From Chara braunii (taxonomy: Eukaryota > Streptophyta > Charophyceae > Charales > Characeae), in the NCBI GenBank assembly GCA_003427395.1, contig BFEA01000034.1, positions 746,274-810,273 on the forward strand: a DNA stretch of 64,000 bases. The letters are read 5' to 3'. Positions 12,602-22,676 of the stretch are shown piece after piece; position 1 is the first letter of the stretch; the number at the start of each line of letters is the position of its first letter. The notes beneath the pieces were generated by a model, which was not told the origin of the DNA, made no database searches, and saw nothing but the letters and a program-made list of their open reading frames with translations. A program made the position numbers and the translations under genes.

Positions 12602-13861
12602 TCTCATCACTGAAAATCCATAATTGTCCGACCGACCACCTTGAAATCTAAGACCAGAAAGGTCAGGCCGTCTACCTGCCTGATAAGCCTTACGTTACGC
12701 TGAACCAGGCAGGCACTGAACCAGGCAGGCGGGCACAAAACCCTGAATGTAGGGAACCTTGAAACGCAACTACAACGAGAACGATTCCTTGTTTCTGATA
12801 GAAGAAGCCTCATCCCCAAGCCCCTTCTTCCCACTTTCACTCGTTATTGCCCTCTCGATCGATGACAACGAAGAATTATCCACCTACCCTATCGTCGTGA
12901 TAAAGCTCGTCGTGAAAGAGTCATCGGAGAAACGAAGAAGAAGACAACTCTTGCCGACACCTGCACCCATGCAAACACATGTAGAGATAACGAAAGAAAC
13001 AGCACAGCCATCCAATCCAACAAGGCCAATATATTAACCGCCAACACGTTTCATGCTTCTCGCAAAGCGCAGAGAAGGCAACACAAAAGGAGAATTCATC
13101 AACAGGAAAGCCAAGGAGGTGAGGAAGGAGCGCAGGGCAGGGAGCAAAGGGAGGCGGCCAACACGTAGCAAGGCAGTCCTCTCCCTGCCGCGAAGAGGAC
13201 CAGAGAAATGACCGAAAAATAGAAATAGAAAATTTACGAAAAGACTATGCAAGAGTTTTGGAACCGTCCCACACATACATCATGCGCGTTCGTCTTTGCT
13301 TTGTCACCAAACCTACCGACTACCAACGAAAGAGCCCATGCGTTTCGATATCATCATAGCTGAGACGAATGCCGCCTCTCACAAAGGCCGGTTAGCGTTC
13401 AACCAAGAGGAGGAAAAAGAGAGATACATAATCACGAGCACACTCGATAAATGTTCCCTTTCGGCAAGGCGGACGTACCCCGATCGGATGGCATAACGTT
13501 CCAGTGAATCCACCTCGGCGTTGAGAAACACCTTCCGATGTACGCCTTTGACAAACTCAAACCCCCAATGACCATTCAGCCCCGTTACAACTAGTCCGCG
13601 TGACGCCGACAGGTAAACAGCAGGCAATTCAGCCACGGCCAGTTGCTGGCCGGCACAAGGTCAGCCAGAAGACAAGACCAGAGAAAGGACAATACCGCAG
13701 AGCGGACTACTGGAATAAGCATGTGAAATACGAGACGTCGTGCTGCTGAGGAAAAGCATGGACAACGAGATAAAGACGAGGGCACTTCGAAAACCATTCA
13801 GTGATTGTGGAACGCATGATACCGAATTCGCTACCGAGCGCCCTTATCACGCGCGCTGCTC

Positions 13862-14480
13862 TAAGATCTCAATTAAGACTGGTCCAATGAGTGAAAAAAG
13901 GATGCAACGGGGGAGGAGAGGGGCAAAGGAGTGCAAAGAGGGAAGAGGGAGGGTGGGGAAGGAGTGGGTAAACGAGGAGAGAACAAGGAGAACCGAGGGA
14001 AGAAAGGGGGGGGAGAAGGGGACGAGAAGCGCGGGGGAGTAGGGGAAGGAGAAGGACGAATGGGAGAGAAGCGCCGAAGAGGTCACGAGAAGAGGGAGGA
14101 GGAAAGAGAAACTGCGGGAAAGCAGCCAGGGAGGAGAGAAGACAGGAAGTGACCAGGGAGGAGTGAAGACAGCACGGGAAGCAGGGGATGAACAAAGGAG
14201 TGTAGAACACGAGGACAGGAGGGAAACAGAGGGAGAGAGGGAAAGAGAGAGAAACGGGTGAAAACAAGCGAAAAGAGGGGAAAGAGGGGGTAAGGGGGCG
14301 CGGGGAAGGATCAAGGAGAGGGTAAGCGAGGATTCTGAAAAGAAGTAGAAAGTGGATAAGGTAGCCGCAAGGAGGAGGTGGGAAAAGGGAGCGAGACGGG
14401 AAAAGAAGAAGATGGGGGATGGGAACCGATTTGATGACCGAGCCAGGAACGAGAGGAGAAAAGAGCACAAGACGCCGGCG
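13862..14480. repeat. Polypurine tract, about 600 bp
   Basis: The plus strand is overwhelmingly A and G (GGGAGGAGAGGGG, GGGAAAGAGAGAG and similar) with few pyrimidines. The long minus-strand frames here (199 and 220 codons of Ser, Leu, Pro and Phe) are products of this composition, not genes. Such asymmetry can favour triplex structures in general; whether it does here is unknown. Confidence 0.8.
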
Positions 14481-16072
14481 AAAGGGACGCTGCCATCAGC
14501 CCAAGACAAACTAGGGGATCAGCACAATTACGAGGCCCGCAGATCAATGTGGGAGCGGAGTCGTCAGAGGAGTAGAGAAGGCGCGGTGAAGAGGAACACG
14601 GCATTCTGAGACACCAAGAGCCAGAGGGCGCAGAGAATAACAAACAAACAGACGGGCAATGAAAATGAGAGGCGACTGAGGGCGGCAGCCACAAAACATC
14701 GATCATGACTGTTTGCTTATTTGCACCGCTTACGAACCATGGACGAACTTATGAAGGAACAGAAATCATAGGAAAATAGGGAAAGTGCGTCCGGAGACAA
14801 AAAGACGGCTGAGTAGAGAAGATACAAGAAGCCTACGCGGCAAGGCAAATCAAGTGATGACGACGACCCAATGAGTCGAAGAGCGCGTTGACGGATGACA
14901 GACTTCGAGAAACGGTATGACGAAGGAGAATGGGCCGGAAGTCCTACGGTAAAACCAAGGCCAGCAGGCAAACTCGTGGACGACGTCACGGATTTTAACA
15001 CACGCACAATTGAGAGGGGTGGAACGACGGCGAAAACGGAAGGGCGGACTGATTGACACTGAGAACGAAGATATCTGGTTAGATTGGGAAAGGCGGGCCG
15101 AGAATGAAAACTAGGGTAACCGTGGGGGAGTGGCGGACAGGAGATGAAGAGAAATCGAGAAATAATGGTCAATGCACCCGGCAAATGTGAACGGACAAGA
15201 TCGGGACCGAGTTTGTTACTTCGTCCGAAGGCAGCCCCATCCACCTTTTTCCAACTAGCAAATGACACGGCTTCGCTCACCTTCTCATCTTCAGCCGCAA
15301 ACCCCATCCGCGTTCCTCCGTTCGCCACTCACGACACCCAATCCCCGCCGCCTTCCTCCCCTACCCGTGCCTTCTCCTGTCACTCTCCCTCAGTCAACTA
15401 TGTGACTGACGCTCTACCTCCTTATACCCGTAGCTCACAGCAGATGCCACAACGCTTGCCAAAACCAAATCCGGACGAAAGATACAGGGACGGACAGTGT
15501 ATGCGAACCATTCGCCGCTGCCTACTCTCTCGCGCAGATTGCTCATGAGCGCTACTCGATAGCGTGGGAAGACAAGGCCGATGGCCACCGATGATTAGAA
15601 GACGACAGTAAATCATCAACATGCAGGACAAAAGCCGGAGCTTTATACGATAAGACCAAAAGTAGACCGCAAGGGGTGAAGCTCAAAAGGAGGTGGGGGA
15701 AAACGAAGAGAGAGCGCGAGCAGACGGGGAAAAAGGTAGGAGAGCACGAGAAAAAAAGGAGCAGACAAGAGCGCAACTAGAGCGCGAGAAGAGAAGCGAG
15801 GGATCACGGCCGGGGATACTACGGAGGACAACGTCGACATATATTCGAAATATCGGCCAACAGCAAACTCTTCGCCGCGATGCAACATACATCTTACTTC
15901 GACAACTTTGTACGACAGCGTCGTGCCCTTTTCCCAAGCCGCTAAGCATGGCGCCCGCCAACGACCATGATGAAATCCGTAAGGTACACCTGATCCCGTC
16001 GACTACAAAAGATGGAAATCCAACCCGAAAGAACTGAAAATAAGGTTTGTCAGGTGGATCTTCAAGTGACTT
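14481..16072 (-). other. Putative start of RabE intron 1
   Basis: Directly downstream (minus strand) of the RabE exon donor, this sequence has no recognisable second exon. I looked for the antisense of the P-loop continuation (GKS...) and the WDTAGQE box and did not find them by eye. A minus-strand frame of 203 codons (14717-15328) is present but has no motif I recognise. Confidence 0.45.
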
Positions 16073-16074
16073 AC

Positions 16075-16147
16075 CGCTGTCGCCGATGAGGAGCAGCTTG
16101 ATGAGATAGTCATAATCGGCCCTCGCTCTACTCGCGGCAGCCGCCAT
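16075..16147 (-). CDS. RabE/Rab8-type small GTPase, coding exon 1 only
   Basis: Rab GTPases of the RabE/Rab8 group act as switches for post-Golgi vesicle traffic to the plasma membrane. The exon codes for 24 residues plus one base. It starts MAAAAS, then RARADYDYLIKLLLIGDS, and the split codon completes the Gly of GDSG, the beginning of the P-loop GDSGVGKS. ARADYDYLIKLLLIGDSG is the hallmark start of plant RabE proteins; RabD and others differ before the YDYL. The exon ends at a consensus donor GTAAGT (phase 1) at 16074-16069. The ATG context is GACGATGGCG. About 150-200 bp upstream lies a GA microsatellite, and a TATA-like TATTATAT sits near 16524-16517 on the coding strand. The remaining about 190 residues are not seen in the window, so the gene either has a first intron over 16 kb long or is truncated. 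Confidence 0.85.
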
Positions 16148-16295
16148 CGTCGAGTTTGAAAGACGCGCAACAGAGGAAAGATTTCCCCACTGTCACTTTC
16201 CACCTCGCCTCCCACTTCCTGCCCACTTCTACTTGCCTCGTTCGCGACAGACCTTCAACAACTGACAGACCGACCCGTTCCCGTTCCCTCCCCCC

Positions 16296-16298
<3 letters not shown>

Positions 16299-16350
<52 letters not shown>
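16299..16350 (-). repeat. (GA)26 tract upstream of RabE start
   Basis: A pure (CT)n on the plus strand reads (GA)n on the gene strand, 152-203 bp upstream of the RabE ATG. It is likely in the 5' leader or core promoter. GA/CT tracts in plant promoters are known binding sites for BBR/BPC factors; a role here is inference. Confidence 0.9.
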
Positions 16351-16354
<4 letters not shown>

Positions 16355-19128
16355 CCCACCACTAGACCGGAACGATGGACGCTTTTCGCACTGACCTCAA
16401 GGAGAAGACTCCTGGGTGAGGTGAAGGTGGGGGGCGGGGGGCGATTGTACGACAAACTCGCCGTAGGCGAACATATGGAAGCCAGGCAGCACCCTCCAAT
16501 TCAGGGGCCGTCCTCGATATAATACACTCAACGACCCATTTCGTGATCGCCTGGCGTTCGGCTCTCCCGTCAAGGACGCCGGTTCCCGCCAACAACGACA
16601 GCAGAACAGCAAAACCGGCCGGGCTCAATCACAACGCCTCGCCCGCATAATGACCTTTCAATACGGGCAAATGAATAGAGACCAGAAAACGCCGCGAAGG
16701 CCGAGTGAGGTCGAACGAGGACGAACGAGGACGGACGGGAAGGCAACACTGTCCCCAGCCCGACAAAAGGCAACAGGGAAGACGGGCGAGCAGAAGCTCT
16801 GACGACCGCAACCCACTCTCGGCTGTTCGAGGAGGCAAATTCCCGCCAACGAATGAAAAGGTCGCGCAAACCGTTAGGAAACGAAAGTGTCTATGCAACC
16901 CGAAGGCTGCGCTTGGCTTGTCCAGAGGGGTTTGTCTGCTCGTTTACTGACGGGTTTCCCAAGTTGGGTTGTCCACCGCGGGAGAATTTGGGGTTCGGGC
17001 CGACCGCGGGAGAACGAGGGGTTCGGGTCGACCGCGGGAGAACGCGAAGTGCGGGATGGCGAATGGGCGCTGGAAAGGCTTTATTATGGGGTGTTCGCAG
17101 CCCATTGGCTGCGCTGTCCCTCGCAGTTCGCAGCCAGGAGGATGCCCTTGTATTGGTTGCGTTTTGTCGTGTATGGTGGGCGTTTTCCATTTCGGGGATG
17201 TCGTGGGTTGGGAGGGGTATAGAGGGCGTGGTTAGGTGCAAAAGAAGGGCTACGGTCCTTGTTCCAATACCGACTGTTGGCAGGCAGCACTGGTACTGGT
17301 ATACCGCGGTAGTGCAGCCCGGACGACAAAAGGGCAGCTGTCCTGGTGGTCCCGAAGGAGCCATGTTTTAGCTGGGGCCTCAAACGGGGCAGGTTTATAG
17401 GCCATACGGAAAATGCACATACAAAAGTGCATTGGGGATGGTGAGAGGACAGTAACATGTGCAAGATGCGTGCCACCTACACCCAAGGCAACAAGAGATA
17501 TTAGAGCGGAGATGCAGGTATAATCCTTCTCCCCTCTCTGGGACTCTTTCACTAAGGTTGACTGGGTAACTACGTTCTGACGCCCAACCTCATGCCCAGC
17601 GCGACTTCCTGATCAAAGTGTGAGTGGGCTTGGAAGTGATAAAAGGGGGTGTGCCAAGGATTTTAGGAAAGTGGGGGTGGAGTCCCAGGTCGGAACTGAG
17701 ATCTCTTGTGGCAAGCTCCGAAATACGAATGCAGGAGGGTAGGCGTGGACTGGAGTTTTGTTTTGCTTCGGGGAACAGAGCTACCGCCTCCGTTGGTTTC
17801 GTCGTCCGGCTCGGGGTCGTATCTGGTGAACCATCGGGACGCTACGGGTATCCCGTTGATTCGTCACCTGCTGACGTCGAACGTTGCAAGTCTTCGAATC
17901 CGACGCAGCTGCCCTCAATCGAAGACTGCGCGCATGTCGCGCTTCCTCCGAACGAGTTCGCCAGATGAAGTCGGAGGCTCGATACTCGTGGTCCCGCAAA
18001 CACTCTGAGCATAGGGGTTGCAGCCAGTAACGAGCGATTGCGAGACAGGGGACGATGGTTAGGGAGTGGTAAAGTAGGATGTGGTGATAGAGAGGGAATT
18101 CGGTCCCTAAGATAATGATTTTGGGCCCCCTGAGGACGTGACACGTGTATGGGCTACAGTAACTGGGGAGATGAGGGTTACGTCCCAAGGCTTGGTTGAG
18201 GTCCCACTCGCAAATACGTTCGTTCCCCGTCAAGTAGGGAAATTTCGAAGGTTCCGCCCAGGGTCGTGCAGGCAAACAAGAGTGCTCCCAATATTCCCAT
18301 AACTCCCGATCCCTCAAACACTCGCGGTCATTGACACGAACGGGAACGCCGAAATTCATGTTGCAAGTCGGGGTGGAACACCAACCATTCAGGAACTTAG
18401 TCGAGTTCAGGTTTCGCAGACGCGTGTGTCGGCAGCGATCGTCTTTGGTCGAGCCTACACGTGCATGCGTGGGACCTGTCCTTCGATCAGATGGGTGAAA
18501 GTTAGCGATTCGAGAGATGGATCATCCTATAGTAAGATGGTCATCTAATCGTCTAACATGCTTATCCAATTCATACACGAACAGAATCACGCCTATCATT
18601 CATGCATCTAGCTTACATACAAACAGAAAGAATCGAGGATCATGCAACAATTCTTTGGCCAATCTGCCCAGAGATCACACAAGGCTCGATCGTCGGGAAC
18701 CAATCAATCAAATTTTGCCGATTCAAAAAACAAAGACGGGGAGTGGTGAAAAACAATCCATATGTCAGTCTTCGAAGAAAGAAAGCAAGGAAAAAGAAAA
18801 ATTTGAGATGCTGATAAAAAAGAAGGACGAGGCGATTGACGCCGAATACCAAAATTGCTTAGAAGGATCGAAGAGAACCATCACCACAACTCATCCCGTG
18901 TCTCTCTTTCTCTCTCTCTACAACATCCCGGTGTAGGTAGTCCATCACCTCGCACCTACACATAGTTGTCACCCCGCTTAGTCCGAACATGCCAGCCAGG
19001 TTCGCCCATGTGCCACAGTCCATCGCGGCCCCACGTCACCCCCACATGCCCAGCACGAGCTCGTCGCATCGGCCAACTCTCTGCTCACCTTCCAAATCTC
19101 GTTTGTTAGTCGATCCTCTTGACCTCGC
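16351..19128. other. GC-rich stretch upstream of RabE, no gene recognised
   Basis: This interval holds the presumed RabE promoter at its left end. Open frames up to 192 codons (17781-18359 minus) occur on both strands but overlap each other and show no family motif, as expected of GC-rich non-coding DNA. It contains one short tandem repeat (16976-17059) and ends at the boundary of LTR array A. Confidence 0.4.
16976..17059. repeat. 28-bp tandem repeat, about 3 copies
   Basis: Copies begin CCGCGGGAGAA at 16976, 17004 and 17032, an exact 28-bp step. The third copy decays after its first half. Confidence 0.85.
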
Positions 19129-19426
19129 TATCGGGCGCGACGGTCCCACACCCAGACGTAAAGTATTTTTTTTTTTGTCGGACCTCACGGTCGCATCACG
19201 CAGGAGTTTTAAACGATTCAATAAAAGACCAATTCTGACCGTGCGTGCCAGCTATACCTCTCACATCGTTAACTTTCCTTTTTCCCGACTGTATTCAGCC
19301 AGCTGTAGCAGCAAAAAACTCTGAATGTACCTTGTCGCAAACGGCGGCCAGGTTAATTCAATTTGATCATTGAGTATTCTCCATTCCCATTTTTCGACTC
19401 CTCCCCCTTTTCTCCACCTCCTACTG

Positions 19427-19428
<2 letters not shown>

Positions 19429-19463
<35 letters not shown>
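19429..19463. repeat. (CA)n microsatellite in LTR A1
   Basis: About 17 CA units. A2 keeps only a remnant (25755-25763), while A3 has a longer tract (32816-32868). Confidence 0.95.
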
Positions 19464-19467
<4 letters not shown>

Positions 19468-19616
19468 TGTATGCGGTAGTATATATATCCACGTTCTAGC
19501 GGTAGATTCATTCGATTTTATTTTTATTTATTTATTTATTTAATTTTATTTTATTTATCCTATCGATGGAAGTACCATGAGGTAAGCCGTGAGATTGAAG
19601 GCTTACCTGTTCTCTC

Positions 19617-19748
19617 TTCGTCGTCGCCGTCATCATCGTCGTCGGTCTTCGCCGTCAATCTTCGTCGACGTCGTCAGCGTCGTCAGTATTCGTCGTCGTC
19701 GTCAGCATCGTCAGTCTTCATCGTCGTCGTCGTCAGCGTCGTCAGCGT
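19617..19748. repeat. TCG trinucleotide-rich tract in LTR A1
   Basis: Imperfect TCG repeats with CAG interruptions. Equivalent tracts lie at 25927-26118 (A2) and 33016-33152 (A3), with different lengths. Frames through them give runs of Ser or Arg and are not genes. Confidence 0.85.
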
Positions 19749-19894
19749 CGTTTTTTTCCTTCCACTTTCCCCTCGTTCTCTCTCTCCCCCTCCTTCTCCT
19801 TCTTCTCATTCTTCTCCTCCCTCAAAATTATAAGGTTCAATGAACTTTCCACAACACCCCCTGCGGCACACTGCCGAGATCACCGTGATCCAGT

Positions 19895-19929
<35 letters not shown>

Positions 19930-20042
19930 ACGGTGTATATAAAGGGCAGGGACGTGATAAGCGCGAGCTGATGACTCGCGGTTACTAGGCATTCCTCTTT
20001 CAAGATCGATAATTACAACAATCTACCACATCGCGGTGAACC

Positions 20043-20148
20043 NNNNNNNNNNNNNNNNNNNNNNNNNNNNNNNNNNNNNNNNNNNNNNNNNNNNNNNNNN
20101 NNNNNNNNNNNNNNNNNNNNNNNNNNNNNNNNNNNNNNNNNNNNNNNN
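20043..20148. other. Assembly gap (106 N)
   Basis: The gap falls at the same point as a long poly-T/pyrimidine tract in LTR A2 (26410-26550), so low complexity probably stopped the assembly. Confidence 0.99.
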
Positions 20149-20689
20149 CTTTTTTTTCCTTCTTCTTCCTTTTTCCTTCTTCTGCTTTTTTTTTCTTTTT
20201 TTCTTTTTTTTTTTCTTCTTCTTCTTTTCTCATTCCTTCTAATTCGTCTTTCTACTCCTCGTGCGCCATCTTCTGCTGCGTAGTCACCTTCTTTTCTCGC
20301 GCGTTTTTTCTCTTGCGCCCGCACCCCCTTGCTCTTCTATCAGCCCGCAACCGTCCGAGTTCGTCGAGCTCCGCTACCCCTTTGCCCTTCTTTCTGGCGG
20401 AGTCGAACGGGCCACGGTCGCAGCTCACCCGACAAAGCAGTCATCAGTCCCACTCAAACGAATTTGCCCTTTAATCCATGGCAGATTCATCGAAACATTT
20501 GGTTGCACATACAAACTTTTGTAGGGCAAAGGAAAAACAAAACAAAATAAATAAATAAATAATAAAAAAAATAAAAGAAAGAAATCTATTGAGATTTAAA
20601 TAGGGAAAATAATCTATCTACTAACTACCCCGATGTTCCACTTGTCGTGCCAGTACTGCGACGGGGTCTCAGAAAGATCTAACTATAAC

Positions 20690-20745
20690 TACCAACTACT
20701 TTGCTCTAATCGTGAAGACATGGGTTCGAGTCCCACCTACCGGAT
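20690..20745 (+). other. tRNA-like segment with perfect B box (in LTR A1)
   Basis: GGTTCGAGTCC at 20723-20733 is a perfect Pol III B box inside a T-arm-like stretch (ATGGGTTCGAGTCCCAC), preceded by text loosely like an anticodon arm. No good A box is found at the right distance, so this is a relic or chance match, not a functional tRNA. It recurs in LTR A2 with B box at 27060-27070. Confidence 0.4.
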
Positions 20746-22545
20746 GCGTCGTGAAATACGGCCCTCGTAGGGCTGGCCTCGGGCAGAAAGGAGCTAGTCC
20801 GGAGGCAAGGTGGACTCGTTCCCTAAGTCTGTCACTTAATAATCTGCACCCAAACCTACTGGGCTAACTCCTACTTCGAGTAGAAAAAGAGTTGTCCAGG
20901 TATAAGTATAGGAGTGGGGCTTAGTCCGCCTAGTGACCCGACCATTCCTAAGTCTGTGTGTGCGCACGCTTACCGGCCGGCATGCCTGCCTGAGTGCTTG
21001 TCGGCTTGAATGCGTGCGTGAGTACAAGGCACTTGGTTCTTTTGAAAAGGCCTGCGGGGCCGGTACTTACCTGTAGCCGTGACATTGACGGGTGCGGTGG
21101 GGGAAGCACCCAGGTGGCAGGTAGAAGAAGCCCGCAGTACTTAGAGTAGCGGAGAGTAGTAGGTTTGTCGGTACCAGTCCAAATAGAGGTAGATGTACCG
21201 GGTATTCGAGGCCGAGTAGAAGAAGAAAAAAAGTTGGCATTTTTACACGCTCAGTACCGGTAGGTAGACAAGTATCAGCCCAAGTCTCAACGTGTGTCGT
21301 AGATCTACCCAACATGACACTGACACAGTCAACCCTTCGACCTTTTCGGTCGGAGGGTATTACTACTAACCTAACCATCACAGTGCGCGTCACAACAACG
21401 AGAGTTCATACTCTCAAAATTTTCTCACCGATTCGCCTCGGCCTCAATGGTCGAGGAAATTGTTTTCAAAGTGTCGTCCGAAAACGCGTATACTTTTAAG
21501 TTCTGACCAACTAACTACCTCAGTTGATTCCTTCATCATGGTGGTCACCCCTCTGGTTTCAACTCCAGGCCAAAACCGGAAGGTCCGTTGTCTGGTTATA
21601 CTTGGTCAGCAACCCACGCTGAGAGTTACGTCCCAACGATGCCGATTTTCCAACATAGGCTTGGTAATTTCAGTCCCTCAGACTGACCTCCTGAAGTGGA
21701 TGAACGATGTTCAATTCAATATATACCAAAAAAATCATCATCAAAAATATTTTCATCCTTGTCAGGTTGCCACTTTGTGGATGAACGATGTTCACTCCGA
21801 AAACCATAAAGATAAATTTTTCATCGTCAGGTTGCCACTCAATGGATGAACAAGGACCATCGTCAGGTTGCCACTCAGGGATCGTGTCCTCCAAGTCTCG
21901 ATCACAGCTCGGTCAGACACATGTCTCGGGGATCTTTCAAAAATATACAGAATTATTCAATGTCCCAAATGAAAATGTTGGCTTCCACATTACCATTGAT
22001 GCAAACATATCTCTGAAAATATCAACATTTCATGAATGAGGTAATCGCTTGGATCTCACAAGCTTATCTCAGACTAACCCCATAGAGGAATGAGTGGCGC
22101 CTTTTCAAGACATCTCTCTCATGTCTTTCCAAGTAGGACACTTATCGTGTCTGCTCAATTATATTAATGACCCGAGAGTCCAAAACGATTCCAAGATTCA
22201 AAACTGAATTTAGGTCGCCGTCATACTTACTCATGAGGTTTTGCCTTCAATAATACATTGCACGAATGTACGTATAATACTCAAATCTGAGTATTAAGTT
22301 GAAGTTGTCCAAAATGATTAAACCCTTTCGACGACAAACATAAAATCGAACCGCACTCCGTCATCCAGATTGATATCTCAAATGAAGAAACATGTTATAA
22401 ACAACTCGTTACTGTACGCAGGGTTTCCCCCCTGTTTTCACATAACTTTACAATAGAAGCAGAAATGACATTCTCATGCCATAAAGAATGGATATAAGAG
22501 AGAAGGTTAACAATAGCCGTATTTTTCATCACCACTTCAGGACAC

Positions 22546-22676
22546 CAGCCTGCCTAAACAGGTGGTTTTCAGGGTCTTCGGACCTTTCATCACTTCAGGA
22601 CCATTCAGGTCTCCCGAATGGTCATGAAGTGATGAAAGGTCCGAAGACCCTGAAAGCCACCTGTTTCTGCAGGCTG
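22546..22676. mobile_element. 131-bp foldback (MITE-like) element
   Basis: A near-perfect inverted repeat: the left arm starts CAGCCTGCCTAAACAGGTGG and the right arm read in reverse starts CAGCCTGCAGAAACAGGTGG. The arms match for about 60 bp around a short loop. Element A-2 has unrelated sequence at this place (about 29680-29880), so the hairpin arrived in A-1 or replaced sequence there. No target duplication was identified. Confidence 0.75.

Larger units (their letters stand above)
10629..13861. other. No gene recognised
   Basis: I find no recognisable protein or RNA gene. The stretch contains a second (CT)n(CA)n tract and a 139-bp tandem duplication, listed separately. The longest frames (about 120 codons, 11550-11906 plus) lack motifs. 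Confidence 0.4.
19129..21512 (-). repeat. LTR A1 (outer 3' LTR, 5' end deleted)
   Basis: Starts TATCGGGCG (TG changed to TA) after the flank CTCGC, and aligns with LTR A2 along its length. It contains a CA tract (19429-19463), a TCG-rich stretch (19617-19748), the first N gap and a pyrimidine tract. Compared with A2 it stops at 21512, where a deletion removes the last 80 bp of the LTR plus adjoining internal sequence. Confidence 0.85.

Noticed and set aside
13847-14509. 220-codon Ser/Leu/Pro-rich minus-strand frame
   Set aside because: Direct result of the polypurine tract on the other strand.
14717-15328. 203-codon minus-strand frame downstream of the RabE exon
   Set aside because: No Rab motif or other family; GC-rich intron-like DNA with overlapping frames on both strands.
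17781-18359. Minus-strand frame starting MNFGVPVRV with LRDRELWEY, slightly like the casein kinase 2 alpha start
   Set aside because: The likeness is a few residues, needs a gap, and no kinase glycine loop follows; judged chance in GC-rich DNA.
20723-20733. Possible tRNA gene
   Set aside because: The B box is perfect but no A box at the right distance and no full cloverleaf; it also lies inside an LTR in two copies.
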